DNA from: JAXDMK01 sp963790325
GTDB taxonomy: Bacteria > Actinomycetota > Acidimicrobiia > Acidimicrobiales > AC-14
Direction: 5' to 3'
NCBI GenBank assembly: GCA_963790325.1
Contig: CAWBNY010000002.1
Span: 682,001 to 746,000 of the forward strand
DNA: 64,000 nt
The notes beneath the pieces are model-generated. The model ran no database searches and was not told where the DNA came from. It worked only from the letters and a program-made list of their open reading frames with translations. The position numbers and the translations under genes were made by a program. Shown here in pieces: positions 40,546 to 49,126 of the stretch. How positions within the stretch are numbered: the first letter of the stretch is position 1; each line of letters opens with the position of its first letter.

Positions 40546-41298
40546 ATGTCGGGGATGGTCACGCCGCTGTTCGAGATCCGGGACCTGCACGTCTCGGTCG
40601 AGGAGACCGAGATCCTCAAGGGCGTCGACCTCACGGTGATGCCGGGCGAGGTCCACGCCCTGATGGGGCCGAACGGGTCGGGCAAGTCCACCCTGGCCAA
40701 CACCCTGCTGGCCCACCCCGACTACGAGGTCACGTCCGGCACCGTCCGCTTCAAGGGCGACGACATCACCGACTGGGCCACCGACGTGCGGGGCAAGGCC
40801 GGCCTGTTCCTCGCCTTCCAGTACCCGGAGGAGATCCCCGGGGTGTCGGTGGTGCAGTTCCTCCGCCAGGCGCTGTCGGCCCGCAAGGGCATCGACCTGT
40901 CGGTGCTGGAGCTGCGGCTGTCGATCATGGAGTGGATGGCCCGCCTCGGCATCGACCCTTCGTTCGGCGACCGCTACCTCAACGAGGGCTTCTCGGGCGG
41001 TGAGAAGAAGCGCAACGAGGTCCTGCAGATGGCGATCCTCGAGCCCGAGTTCGCCGTCCTCGACGAGACCGACTCCGGCCTCGACATCGACGCCCTGCGG
41101 GTCGTGTCCAACGGGGTGTCCGAGGTGCGCAAGGACCGGCCCGAGCTGGGCGTGCTGCTCATCACCCACTACCAGCGCATCCTGCAGTACCTCGAACCCG
41201 ACGTCGTCCACATCCTCGTCGACGGCCGCATCGTGGCCAGCGGCGACGCCGACCTCGCCCACCGCCTCGAGCGAGAGGGTTACGACGCGTGGCGTTGA
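40546..41298 (+). CDS. sufC: Fe-S assembly ATPase SufC (paralog 1)
   Basis: A 250-residue ABC ATPase that powers the SufBCD scaffold. Walker A is GPNGSGKSTLAN, the Q-loop FLAFQYPEEIPGVS, the signature FSGGEKKRNE, Walker B FAVLDETDSGLDID and the switch His ITHYQRIL. All are the SufC-specific variants. ATG at 40546 (a second ATG lies at 40555). It heads a sufC-sufS-sufU cluster, while sufD and another sufC are at 49-51 kb; sufB is not in the window. Confidence 0.94.
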   Translation: MSGMVTPLFEIRDLHVSVEETEILKGVDLTVMPGEVHALMGPNGSGKSTLANTLLAHPDYEVTSGTVRFKGDDITDWATDVRGKAGLFLAFQYPEEIPGVSVVQFLRQALSARKGIDLSVLELRLSIMEWMARLGIDPSFGDRYLNEGFSGGEKKRNEVLQMAILEPEFAVLDETDSGLDIDALRVVSNGVSEVRKDRPELGVLLITHYQRILQYLEPDVVHILVDGRIVASGDADLAHRLEREGYDAWR

Positions 41299-41411
41299 TC
41301 GAAGCGGGCCCGGCCCCTCTCCGCGCCGTCCCCCGGGCGAGCCTGCGTCTCGGCCGGCTCGAGGCCATCCGCAGCGTCCGCCGGCGGCGGCATCCCCGGC
41401 CCGCGCGGTAA
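41289..41411 (+). CDS. Short Arg-rich frame between sufC and sufS (doubtful)
   Basis: A 40-codon GTG frame that overlaps the end of sufC by ten bases and stops four bases before the sufS start; it encodes a basic peptide (RLGRLEAIRSVRRRRHPRP). The tight fit between two coupled genes is suggestive, but no homolog is known to me. It may simply be spacer. Confidence 0.25.
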   Translation: MALIEAGPAPLRAVPRASLRLGRLEAIRSVRRRRHPRPAR

Positions 41412-41415
41412 CGGC

Positions 41416-42636
41416 GTGGCGCTCACACACGCCGTCAAGGACGATTTTCCGCTGCTCGCCGACGCCGATCGGCCGCTGGTCTATCTCGACTCGGCGGCCA
41501 GCTCGCAGAAGCCCCGCGCCGTGCTCGACGCCATGGACCGGTACTACGAGACCAGCCACGCCAACGTCCACCGGGGCGTGTACCGGCTGGCGGAGGAGGC
41601 CACCGCCGCCTTCGAGGACGCCCGGGCCAAGGTCGCCCGCTTCATCGGCGCCCCGTCGCCGTCGGGGATCGTCTTCACCAAGAACGCCACCGAGGCCCTC
41701 AACCTGGTGGCGCACAGCTACGGCCGTCGCTGCCTGCCGGAAGGGCAGGCGGTGCTGCTCACGATGATGGAGCACCACGCCAACCTCGTCCCCTGGCTCA
41801 TGCTGCGGGAGGAGAAGGGCGTCGAGCTGCGCTACATCCCGGTGGCCGACGACGGCACCCTCGTCCTCGACGACCTCGACCGACTGCTCGACGGAGTGGG
41901 GCTGGTGAGCGTCACCGCCATGTCCAACGTCCTGGGCACGCTCAACCCCATCCGCCACCTGGCCGACGCGGCCCACGCGGTGGGCGCGGTGATGGTGGTC
42001 GACGGGTCGCAGTACGTTCCCCACCTGCCCACCGACGTGGCCGCCCTCGGCTGCGACCTGCTCGCCTTCACCGGCCACAAGATGTGCGGGCCCACCGGCA
42101 TCGGGGTCCTGTGGGGACGGGAGGAGCTGCTCGACTCGATGCCCGCCTTCCTGGGTGGGGGCGAGATGATCAACGACGTCCGGCTCGACGGGTGGACTCC
42201 CAACTGCCTGCCGTGGAAGTTCGAGGCGGGCACGCCCCCCATCGCCGAGGCGGTGGGCCTGGGCGCGGCGGTCGACTATCTCACCGGGCTGGGCATCGAC
42301 GAGGTCCGCCGGCACGAGGTCGAGCTCACCACCTACGCCCTCGCCACCCTGGCCGAGCGCCACGGCGACGACCTGCGCATCTTCGGTCCCGCCGACCCCG
42401 AGGGCCGCGGCGGGGTGGTCTCCTTCGCCTACAAGGGCATCCACCCCCACGACCTGTCCCAGGTCCTCGACGAGACGGGCGTCTGCATCCGGGCCGGTCA
42501 TCACTGCGCCAAGCCGCTCATGCGGCGGATGGGGGTCAACGCCACCGCCCGGGCGTCGTTCTACGTCTACAACGACGAGTCCGACGTCGACGCTCTGTCG
42601 GAAGCCCTCCTGTCCGCAGCCAAGTTCTTCGCCTAG
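41416..42636 (+). CDS. sufS: Cysteine desulfurase SufS
   Basis: A 406-residue PLP enzyme that takes sulfur from cysteine. The PLP Lys is in TGHKMCGPTGIGVLWG (about 221), and the catalytic Cys in IRAGHHCAKPLMRRMG (about 365), in the short-loop arrangement of class II desulfurases that pass sulfur to SufU. PLP contacts are in FTKNATEALNLVA and DGSQYVPHLPTD. GTG at 41416. sufU follows 18 bases downstream. Confidence 0.95.
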   Translation: MALTHAVKDDFPLLADADRPLVYLDSAASSQKPRAVLDAMDRYYETSHANVHRGVYRLAEEATAAFEDARAKVARFIGAPSPSGIVFTKNATEALNLVAHSYGRRCLPEGQAVLLTMMEHHANLVPWLMLREEKGVELRYIPVADDGTLVLDDLDRLLDGVGLVSVTAMSNVLGTLNPIRHLADAAHAVGAVMVVDGSQYVPHLPTDVAALGCDLLAFTGHKMCGPTGIGVLWGREELLDSMPAFLGGGEMINDVRLDGWTPNCLPWKFEAGTPPIAEAVGLGAAVDYLTGLGIDEVRRHEVELTTYALATLAERHGDDLRIFGPADPEGRGGVVSFAYKGIHPHDLSQVLDETGVCIRAGHHCAKPLMRRMGVNATARASFYVYNDESDVDALSEALLSAAKFFA

Positions 42637-42654
42637 TCACCCGAGGCCGCCCGA

Positions 42655-43188
42655 ATGTCCCTCGAAGACCTGTACCGCGAGATCATCCTCGACCACTACC
42701 GCAACCCGCGGAACCGGGGCGACCTGCCCAGCCCGCCCGCCCTGCGGGTGGAGGGGTTCAACCCCCTGTGCGGCGACGAGGTGGTGCTCTTCGTCGACAT
42801 GGCGATGTCCGACGAGCAGGGGGGCGACCGGGTGGCCGACATCCGCATCGCCGGCCAGGGATGTTCGATCAGCCAGTCGTCGGCGTCGATGATGTCGGCC
42901 GCGGTCAAGGGCCGCACCGCAGCCGAGGCGAGGGGGCTGATCCGGGCGTTCAAGGCCATGATGTCGATCCACGAGCACCGCCTCGACGGCGAGGGCCGGG
43001 AGATCGACGAGGCCGTGGCCCCCGACCCCGAGGTCAAGCTGGGCGATTTGGAGGCGCTGCGGGGGGTGGTCAAGTTTCCGGTAAGAATCAAGTGCGCCAC
43101 CCTGTCGTGGAACACGCTGGCCCAGGCCCTCGACGAGGCCCGAGCCGGTCAGGTTCGCGTCGTGAGCACCGAAGCCGAAGGAGCATGA
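42655..43188 (+). CDS. sufU: Zinc-dependent sulfurtransferase SufU
   Basis: A 177-residue IscU-like protein that accepts sulfur from SufS. Zn/sulfur Cys residues lie in FNPLCGDEV (about 39), GQGCSISQSSASMM (about 70) and RIKCATLSWNTL (about 147). The insertion between the second and third Cys regions is typical of SufU. ATG at 42655; its stop overlaps the lipoprotein start region. Confidence 0.94.
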   Translation: MSLEDLYREIILDHYRNPRNRGDLPSPPALRVEGFNPLCGDEVVLFVDMAMSDEQGGDRVADIRIAGQGCSISQSSASMMSAAVKGRTAAEARGLIRAFKAMMSIHEHRLDGEGREIDEAVAPDPEVKLGDLEALRGVVKFPVRIKCATLSWNTLAQALDEARAGQVRVVSTEAEGA

Positions 43189-43652
43189 TGCGCCGAGTCC
43201 GAGTCCTCTCGTCCGTCCTGGCGATGGTGGCCCTGGTGTCACTGGCCGCCTGCAGCAGTGGCGACGACAACGAGGAGTCCGCGACCACGACCACCGTGGT
43301 GGCCTCCACCACGCCCACGACCGAGACGTTCACCGGTAGCTCGACGTCGGTGTTCTGCACCTTGGCCCGGGAGAACTCCACCCGGGTGTCGCAGATCGGC
43401 GGCACCGCGTCCAACCCCGAGCAGCTGGCCGCCCTCCTGGCCGACGTGGCCCCGGCCGTGCGCGAGATCGTGGCCGTCGCCCCGCCCGAGCTCAAGGGCG
43501 ACGTCACCACCCTGGCCGAGGGCTTCGAGAAGCTGCTGGCCAGCTCCCAGGAGGGCCAGCTCGATCTGACCGTCCTCACCGACCCGGAGTTCCAGACGTC
43601 GGGCCAGCGCCTCCTCTCCTACAGCCAGCAGGTCTGCGGCATCACTCCGTGA
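43188..43652 (+). CDS. Putative lipoprotein downstream of sufU
   Basis: A 154-residue exported protein with a lipobox (VALVSLAACSSG), a Thr-rich linker and a small helical domain with two Cys residues (VFCTLAREN, QQVCGITP) that could form a disulfide. No family is recognised. Two adjacent ATG codons (43185, 43188) follow GAAGGAGC, and the first overlaps the sufU stop, so it is co-transcribed with the suf genes; a link to Fe-S assembly is not implied. Confidence 0.75.
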   Translation: MRRVRVLSSVLAMVALVSLAACSSGDDNEESATTTTVVASTTPTTETFTGSSTSVFCTLARENSTRVSQIGGTASNPEQLAALLADVAPAVREIVAVAPPELKGDVTTLAEGFEKLLASSQEGQLDLTVLTDPEFQTSGQRLLSYSQQVCGITP

Positions 43653-43654
43653 CC

Positions 43655-43677
43655 GTCGGGGGGCTCGTCCCCCCGGC
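43655..43677 (+). terminator. Hairpin after the suf cluster
   Basis: GTCGGGGGG pairs with CCCCCCGGC around the loop CTCGT, a few bases after the lipoprotein stop. It probably ends the sufC-sufS-sufU transcript. The remaining 150 bases to 43825 show no gene. Confidence 0.55.
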
Positions 43678-43824
43678 GTCGACGTCCACCGCGCTGGCCG
43701 CTTTAGGCGAGCTGCCCTTCGGTCCTACAGGCCTAGGTCCTTGGGCCCGCTGGCCGGTCGGTCGGCCGGCGACTCGCAGGGGAGGTGGCCTCCCGGCTTC
43801 CGGGTTCGACATACTGTCGGCCCG

Positions 43825-44718
43825 ATGATCGGTGATCGCATTCGGGCGCTGCTGGCGGGCGGCGAGACCGTGCTCATGCCGGGGGTCTACGACGCCCTGT
43901 CGGCCCGGCTGGCGGCGGACGCCGGTTTCCCGGTGGCGTTCCTGTCGGGGTATGCCACGTCGGCCGCCCTCCTGGGCCTGCCCGACTTCGGGTACCTGAC
44001 GCAGGGGGAGATGGCCGACGTCGCCCGCCGGGTGTGCCGGGCCGCGCCCGAGACGGCGGTGATCGTCGATGCCGACACCGGCTACGGCAACGCCCTCAAC
44101 ACCCGGCGCACGGTGGAGCTGTTCGAGTCGGCGGGCGGGGCGGGCATCTTCCTGGAGGACCAGGTATGGCCCAAGAAGTGCGGCCACATGGCCGGCAAGC
44201 GGGTCGTGCCGGCGGCCGACTGGCTGTCGAAGCTGGAGGCGGCGCTCGACGCCCGCCGCCACGGCCTGTTCGTGGTGGCCCGCACCGACGCCCGGGCGGC
44301 GGCGGGGCCATCCGGCGGCCTCGACGAGGCCATCGCCCGGGCCCAGGCGGCCGCCGCCCTCGGCGTCGACGCCATCTTCGTGGAGGCCCCCGAGTCGGTG
44401 GACGAGATGCGGGCGGTGGCCGCCGCCACCCCGGGGGTGGTCCGGGTGGCGAACATGATCGAGGCCGGGCGCACGCCGCTGATGACCCCGGCCGAGCTGC
44501 ACGACCTCGGGTTCGACCTAATCGTCTCCCCTCTGACCGGCCTGTTCGCAGCCGCCCGGTCGTTGGCCGACGCCTACGGGGTGTTGGCGGCCAAGGGGAC
44601 GCTTCGGGACGACCTCGGCCTGCTCACCACGTTCGACGACTTCAACCGGGTCGTCCGCCTCGACGACCACTACGGGCTGGAGGCCCGCTACCAGGGCGAG
44701 ACTCCCGGCCCGGCGTGA
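43825..44718 (+). CDS. Isocitrate lyase/PEP mutase superfamily enzyme
   Basis: A 297-residue (beta/alpha)8 enzyme. Metal-binding Asp residues are in VIVDADTGYGN, the catalytic loop is WPKKCGHMAGK, and the later part has ARTDARA, IFVEAPES and VANMIEAGRTP. Relatives cleave C-C bonds of 2-methylisocitrate, oxaloacetate or similar acids; the exact substrate is open, and no propionate-cycle genes flank it. A CATACT hexamer about 10 bases upstream of the ATG could be a -10 box for a near-leaderless message. The stop overlaps the MFS gene (GTGA). Confidence 0.9.
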   Translation: MIGDRIRALLAGGETVLMPGVYDALSARLAADAGFPVAFLSGYATSAALLGLPDFGYLTQGEMADVARRVCRAAPETAVIVDADTGYGNALNTRRTVELFESAGGAGIFLEDQVWPKKCGHMAGKRVVPAADWLSKLEAALDARRHGLFVVARTDARAAAGPSGGLDEAIARAQAAAALGVDAIFVEAPESVDEMRAVAAATPGVVRVANMIEAGRTPLMTPAELHDLGFDLIVSPLTGLFAAARSLADAYGVLAAKGTLRDDLGLLTTFDDFNRVVRLDDHYGLEARYQGETPGPA

Positions 44719-45992
44719 TTCCCGAGGAGCCGCCCGCCCCCCCGGCCGACGTCGCCCGGCGGGGGCCGCTGCGGCTGGCGTCCCTCCGTCCGTTGGCCCG
44801 GCGCCGGTTCGCGGTGCTGTGGACGGCGGCCCTGGTGTCCAACATCGGGTCGTGGGTGCAGACGGTGGCGGTCGGTGTCCTCGTCACCGAGCTCACCGGC
44901 CAGGCCCGGTGGACGGGGCTGGTGGCGGCGGCCGCCTTCCTGCCCCTGGGGCTGTTCTCGCCGGTGGGCGGCGCGCTGGCGGACCGGCTCGACCGCCGCC
45001 GGCTGCTGATCCTCACCACCCTGGGCGAGACCGCCTTCGCCGCCCTGCTGGCCGTGCTGTCGGCCACCGGCAACATCACCCCGGCCAACGTGACCCTGAC
45101 CGTGCTCGGCATGGGGTGCATGGCGGCCCTCGGCTATCCCGCCTACCAGGCCATCCTGCCCGACCTCGTCCCCCCCGAGGAGCTGCTGGCGGCCAGCTCG
45201 CTCTCGATGGCCCAGTGGAACCTGGGTCGGGTCGTCGGACCCGCCTTGGCCGGCCTGATCCTGGCCGCCGGCTCCTACACGTTCGCCTTCGTCCTCAACG
45301 CGGTGTCCTTCGGGGCGGTGCTGGTGGCGGTGACGCTCGTCCGGGTCCCACCGCCGGTCGGCGACGAGGAGGTCGGCGGGCTCTGGCGGCGGATCGTCAC
45401 CGGCGCCCGAGGAGCGTGGGCCGAGCCCGGCTGCCGGCTGGCCATCCTCGGCATCGCCGCCGCCGCCCTCTTCCTGTCTCCGTTCATCGCCCTCATCCCG
45501 GCGGTGGCGGTGAAGGTGCTGGGGGAGGGGAAAGGGGCGACGTCGGTGCTGATCACGGCCCAGGGTTTTGGGGCGGTGGTCGGGGCCCTGGCCCTGCCCG
45601 GTTTGGCCGCCCGCTTCGGGCGGCGGCGGGTTCTCCTGGTGGACATGGTGGTCCTGCCCGTCTTGCTGGTGGCGTACGCCGTCTCGCCGTCGCTGCTGGC
45701 GGCGACGATGGCCCTCACGGCCGTAGGGGCGGCCTACGTCGGCATCCTGTCCGGGCTGGGGACGGTGGTGCAGCTGCGGGCGCCCGCCGCCCTCCGGGGA
45801 CGGATCCTCAGCCTCTACAGCGTGGCCCTGGGCACGGTGTACCCCATCGGGGCCGTGATCCAAGGGGCGTTGGGGGACGCTTTCGGGCTGCGGGTGGTCA
45901 CCGCCGGGTGTGCGATCGCGTTCGTGGTCCTGGTCCAGGCGGTCCGGGCGACCCGCCCCGGTTTGGCCGTCGCCCTCGACGACCCCGACTGA
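44715..45992 (+). CDS. MFS transporter (MFS_3/enterobactin-exporter type)
   Basis: A 425-residue, 12-helix transporter. The N-terminal half has FAVLWTAALVSNIGSWVQTV and the loop 2-3 motif GGALADRLDRRRLL; later helices include GYPAYQAILPDLVP and LAASSLSMAQWNLGRVVGPA. This branch of the MFS mostly exports drugs or siderophores. GTG at 44715 is coupled to the lyase gene. A hairpin follows the stop. Confidence 0.9.
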   Translation: MIPEEPPAPPADVARRGPLRLASLRPLARRRFAVLWTAALVSNIGSWVQTVAVGVLVTELTGQARWTGLVAAAAFLPLGLFSPVGGALADRLDRRRLLILTTLGETAFAALLAVLSATGNITPANVTLTVLGMGCMAALGYPAYQAILPDLVPPEELLAASSLSMAQWNLGRVVGPALAGLILAAGSYTFAFVLNAVSFGAVLVAVTLVRVPPPVGDEEVGGLWRRIVTGARGAWAEPGCRLAILGIAAAALFLSPFIALIPAVAVKVLGEGKGATSVLITAQGFGAVVGALALPGLAARFGRRRVLLVDMVVLPVLLVAYAVSPSLLAATMALTAVGAAYVGILSGLGTVVQLRAPAALRGRILSLYSVALGTVYPIGAVIQGALGDAFGLRVVTAGCAIAFVVLVQAVRATRPGLAVALDDPD

Positions 45993-46006
45993 CAGACGCG
46001 CCACGG

Positions 46007-46028
46007 CCGGCCGTCAGGTGACGGCCGG
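46007..46028. terminator. Bidirectional hairpin between MFS and Hsp20 genes
   Basis: CCGGCCGTCA and TGACGGCCGG are perfectly complementary around a two-base gap, placed between convergent stop codons. No T-run. Confidence 0.5.
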
Positions 46029-46056
46029 GCCGGGGCGGACTGCTGGGGTGCCGGGG

Positions 46057-46443
46057 TTAGGCGGCGGGTGCCTCGACGGCAGGGGCCTCGTTGCCCTCGC
46101 CGCGCGTGACCTCGACCCGTCGGCTGGCGCCCTCCACCATCGGGATGGTGACGGTGAGCACACCGTTGACGACGTTCGCCTCCACCGCGTCGAGGTCGAG
46201 CCCGTCGCCCAGGTAGAGCTGGCAGGTGGACGTGCCGTAGGCCCGCTCCGCCTTCAGCCACGTGACCCCCTCGATGGTGGGCCGGGGCCGGGGGGCGACA
46301 ACCTTCAGCGTGCGGTCCTCGACGTTGACCTCGATCGACTCGGCGTCGACGCCGGGTACGTCGAAATCGATGACCAGGTGGCCATCATTGCGGTAGGCGT
46401 CCATCGGCATGGTGGCCGGACGCGTCCACGTCTGCTTGAGCAT
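46057..46443 (-). CDS. Small heat-shock protein (Hsp20 family)
   Basis: A 128-residue alpha-crystallin-domain chaperone that holds unfolding proteins. The domain spans about 15-110 (MDAYRNDGHLVIDFDVPGVD, VEDRTLKVVAP), with the conserved late segment VVNGVLTVTIPM. The C-terminal tail is Ala/Pro/Glu-rich. The ATG at 46443 has GAGAGG five bases upstream; a frame extending to 46503 is upstream DNA with operator-like repeats. Confidence 0.92.
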   Translation of the reverse strand: MLKQTWTRPATMPMDAYRNDGHLVIDFDVPGVDAESIEVNVEDRTLKVVAPRPRPTIEGVTWLKAERAYGTSTCQLYLGDGLDLDAVEANVVNGVLTVTIPMVEGASRRVEVTRGEGNEAPAVEAPAA

Positions 46444-46466
46444 GGTTCGGTTCCTCTCGGGATGGC

Positions 46467-46504
46467 GTGAGTGTCTCACCAGAGTTAACACGAAGCGACT
46501 CAAG
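46467..46504 (-). promoter_or_regulatory. Candidate heat-shock operator elements upstream of Hsp20
   Basis: GTGAG-TGT-CTCAC, a perfect inverted repeat, lies at 46467-46479, and a CTTGAGT half-site (minus strand, 46498-46504) matches one arm of the HspR box HAIR (CTTGAGT-N7-ACTCAAG). The second HAIR arm is not at the expected distance, so HspR control is only suggested. The rest of the gap to 46650 shows nothing else. Confidence 0.4.
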
Positions 46505-46649
46505 TTTCATCCCACAATACGTAGCAACCCATCCCGGCTTCTGACCGGCGCTCGCGGCCGCCACCCGGACCATGATCGGGCGGCCGTCGTCCCCGACGAC
46601 CACCCGCTCACTGGCTGGCCCGACCGGGTCAGTGACGGTTGCGGCTGCC

Positions 46650-47111
46650 TCAGCCGGGCCGATACAAAGGCAGTCCGTCGCCCACGGCCGACACCGGTCG
46701 TCCGCCGGCGGCCACCGCCACCCGGTTCCACTCGTCGCGATCCCACCCGATCACCGAGTCGACGACGGTGCCCGCGGTGTCGACGAGGACCAGGCTGGGA
46801 ACGCTCACCAGCCGGTAGGCGTCCGACACCCGGTAGGGCCTGGGCTCGCTCAGCGTAGGCACGGTCTGGGCCCACCGGGCCCGGTAGTAGACCAGGGTCG
46901 GGGCGGGATCCTCGCCGATGGCGACCACGTTCGCCCCGCCCTCGGCGAGGGCCCGGACCTTGGGCGCGGCCAGTTGGCACACCGGACAGGTGGCTTTGAA
47001 GAAGGCCAGGATGGTGGGCCCGGTGACCGCTCGCCACGGATCGGAGACGGCTTCGCCGGTGTCGATGTCGGGGAGCGTGAACGACGGCGCCCGATCCCCG
47101 TTCGAGAGCAT
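46650..47111 (-). CDS. Redoxin/peroxiredoxin-like thiol protein
   Basis: A 153-residue thioredoxin-fold protein. N-terminal APSFTLPDIDTGEAVS and a CPVC redox pair in FFKATCPVCQLAAPK (about 42) are typical of the AhpC/TSA-redoxin group. A cis-Pro is in VSVPSLVLVDTAG. No signal peptide, so it is probably cytoplasmic. ATG at 47111, divergent from the DUF3105 gene. Confidence 0.85.
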   Translation of the reverse strand: MLSNGDRAPSFTLPDIDTGEAVSDPWRAVTGPTILAFFKATCPVCQLAAPKVRALAEGGANVVAIGEDPAPTLVYYRARWAQTVPTLSEPRPYRVSDAYRLVSVPSLVLVDTAGTVVDSVIGWDRDEWNRVAVAAGGRPVSAVGDGLPLYRPG

Positions 47112-47153
47112 GGCCGCACTGTAGGGGTGCCGCGCGGGTACTGTCGCCCGGCG

Positions 47154-48212
47154 ATGGCCAAGAAGAAGGGTCCGGGGAAGGGCAAGGGTCCCGCCAACCG
47201 GCCGCCCAGCCCGGCCAAGCGGGTGACCGCGCCCAAGCCGGCCGCCCCCCCGTCCACCTCGGCCACCAAAGCCCCGGCCCCGACCAAGGCCACGCCGTCC
47301 GAACCACCGGCCCCGGCCTCGGCCAAGGCCACGCCGGCCGAACCACCGGCCCCGCCCAAGGCCGCCCCGCCCAAGGCCAAGGGCACATCCCAGGCGGCCC
47401 AGGCCAAGGGCACGGCGGCCAAGGGCCCGGCGGCCAAGGGCACGGCCCAGGCCAAGGGCGCGGCCCAGGCGAAGGGCACGGCCCCGGCGGCCTCGGCCAA
47501 GGCGGCACCAGCCCCGGCCAAGGCAGGCACGGCCCCGGCGGCCTCACCCAAGGCGGCCCCCCAGGCCAAGGGCACCCCCCCGGTCAAAGGTGCAGCCCCG
47601 GCCAAGGAAGGACGGGGCCCGAGCCGGGAGGAGCGGTTGGCGGCGGCGGCCAAGGCCCGGCGCCGGCGGGTCCTGCGCAACCGGGCCCTGATCGCCGGGG
47701 GTGTGGCCGCCATCGTCGCCGTCGTCGGCTTCGTCCTCGTCTCCGACAAGCGGGAGCGCGACCAGCAGGCGGCCGGGTTCCAGACCGCGTCGTGCCGGTT
47801 CGACCGGGAGAGCGACTCCGACAACGGCGCCGGCCGCAACCATGTCGCCGCCCCGACCTACCAGGTCGACCCGCCGGCTGGCGGAAACCACACGCCCCAG
47901 GCGGCGGGCGCGGGCGACTACACCCTCGAGAACAAGCCGTCCGACGGCTTGATCGTCCACGCCCTGGAGCACGGCTACGTCGTGCTCTGGTACCGGCCCG
48001 ATGTCGACGGGCTGACCCTGTCCGCGCTCCGCGACGTCGCCGCCCGGCATTCCCGCGACGTCCTCGTCGTCCCCCGGCCTTCGATCCCGACGCCGGTGGC
48101 GGCCACCGCCTGGCACGCCCGCCTCCTGTGCGAGGGGATCGAGACCGACACCATCGACCGCTTCGTCACCACCTTCGCCAACCAGGGCCCGGAGAAGATC
48201 GAGCACCCGTGA
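47154..48212 (+). CDS. DUF3105 membrane-anchored protein with Lys/Ala-rich N-terminal tract
   Basis: A 352-residue protein. Residues 1-170 are low-complexity Ala/Pro/Lys sequence with repeated AKGT units, probably disordered and very basic. One membrane helix (ALIAGGVAAIVAVVGFVLV, about 183-203) leads to an extracytoplasmic DUF3105 domain (about 205-352; YQVDPPAGGNHTP, VHALEHGYVVLWYRP). The function of DUF3105 is unknown. ATG at 47154; the stop overlaps the L,D-transpeptidase start (GTGA), which suggests an envelope role. Confidence 0.85.
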   Translation: MAKKKGPGKGKGPANRPPSPAKRVTAPKPAAPPSTSATKAPAPTKATPSEPPAPASAKATPAEPPAPPKAAPPKAKGTSQAAQAKGTAAKGPAAKGTAQAKGAAQAKGTAPAASAKAAPAPAKAGTAPAASPKAAPQAKGTPPVKGAAPAKEGRGPSREERLAAAAKARRRRVLRNRALIAGGVAAIVAVVGFVLVSDKRERDQQAAGFQTASCRFDRESDSDNGAGRNHVAAPTYQVDPPAGGNHTPQAAGAGDYTLENKPSDGLIVHALEHGYVVLWYRPDVDGLTLSALRDVAARHSRDVLVVPRPSIPTPVAATAWHARLLCEGIETDTIDRFVTTFANQGPEKIEHP

Positions 48213-49126
48213 GGGGCCACCGCACCGCTCCGGCCCTCGCGGTGGCCCTCGTCCTGTTCGCCGCCGGCTGCACCTCGGGCACCGACGCCAAGACCATCGG
48301 CGGCTCCAACACATCCACCTCCCCGCCGACCAGCTCCACCGTCCCGCCGACCAGCACCACGACCTCCACCAGCACGACCACGTCGACGTCGACCACCGTT
48401 GCCCCCGCGCCGGCCGAGACGGCCCGGCCCGGCCTGGGCGAGGGCGACACCGGCGCCGCCGTCCTCGCCCTCGAGCAGCGCCTCGACGCCCTCCGCTACG
48501 ACGTGGGCGACGTCGACGGCACGTTCGACGAGGTCACCCGGTACGGGGTGATGGCCTTCCAGAAGGTCCACGGGTTCGGCCGGGACGGGCGGGCCACCGA
48601 CGACGTCGTGGCCGCCATGGCCATCGACCCCGGCACCCATGCCGCCCTCGCCCCCCAGGGCGGGCCCAACCGGGTCGAGGTCGACCTCGGCCGCCAGATC
48701 CTCTTCCTCTACCAGGGCGGCGGCCTCACCCGGATCCTGCCCGTGTCCACCGGCTCCGAGGAGCGGTTCTGCTCCGAGGGCTACTGCCGCTACGCGTTCA
48801 CCCCCCGGGGCGCCTACACCGTCTACCGGGCGGCCCAGGGGTGGGAGACGGGTCCCCTCGGCGACCTCTACAACCCCCTGTACTTCAACGGGGGCATCGC
48901 CTTCCACGGCGCCTACTCGGTGCCCGGCTACCCCGCGTCCCACGGGTGCGTGCGCCTGCCGATGAACGCGGCCGAGTGGTTCCCGACGATCGTGGGCAAC
49001 GGCTGGCCCGTCTTCGTTTCGAACGGGGTGGGCGACGAGATCGTGCCCCCGCAGCCCCCGTCATCGGCGGAGCCGGAGGCCCCCGGCCCCACGATCACCC
49101 TGCCGTCGGCCCTGACTACCGGGTGA
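48209..49126 (+). CDS. L,D-transpeptidase lipoprotein (YkuD) with peptidoglycan-binding domain
   Basis: A 305-residue exported enzyme. Lipobox VLFAAGCTSG, a Ser/Thr-rich linker (about 35-70), a peptidoglycan-binding domain (about 75-140; LGEGDTGAAVLALEQRLDAL) and a YkuD domain (about 150-275) with the active-site pattern HGAYSVPGYPASHGCVRLPM (Cys about 247). It makes 3-3 cross-links in peptidoglycan. GTG at 48209 coupled to DUF3105. The end overlaps the convergent sufC by 11 bases. Confidence 0.93.
   Translation: MRGHRTAPALAVALVLFAAGCTSGTDAKTIGGSNTSTSPPTSSTVPPTSTTTSTSTTTSTSTTVAPAPAETARPGLGEGDTGAAVLALEQRLDALRYDVGDVDGTFDEVTRYGVMAFQKVHGFGRDGRATDDVVAAMAIDPGTHAALAPQGGPNRVEVDLGRQILFLYQGGGLTRILPVSTGSEERFCSEGYCRYAFTPRGAYTVYRAAQGWETGPLGDLYNPLYFNGGIAFHGAYSVPGYPASHGCVRLPMNAAEWFPTIVGNGWPVFVSNGVGDEIVPPQPPSSAEPEAPGPTITLPSALTTG

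Noticed and set aside
46057..46504. A complete HspR (HAIR) operator for the Hsp20 gene
   Set aside because: One CTTGAGT arm is present, but no ACTCAAG lies seven bases away; only a half-site and a separate inverted repeat are supported.
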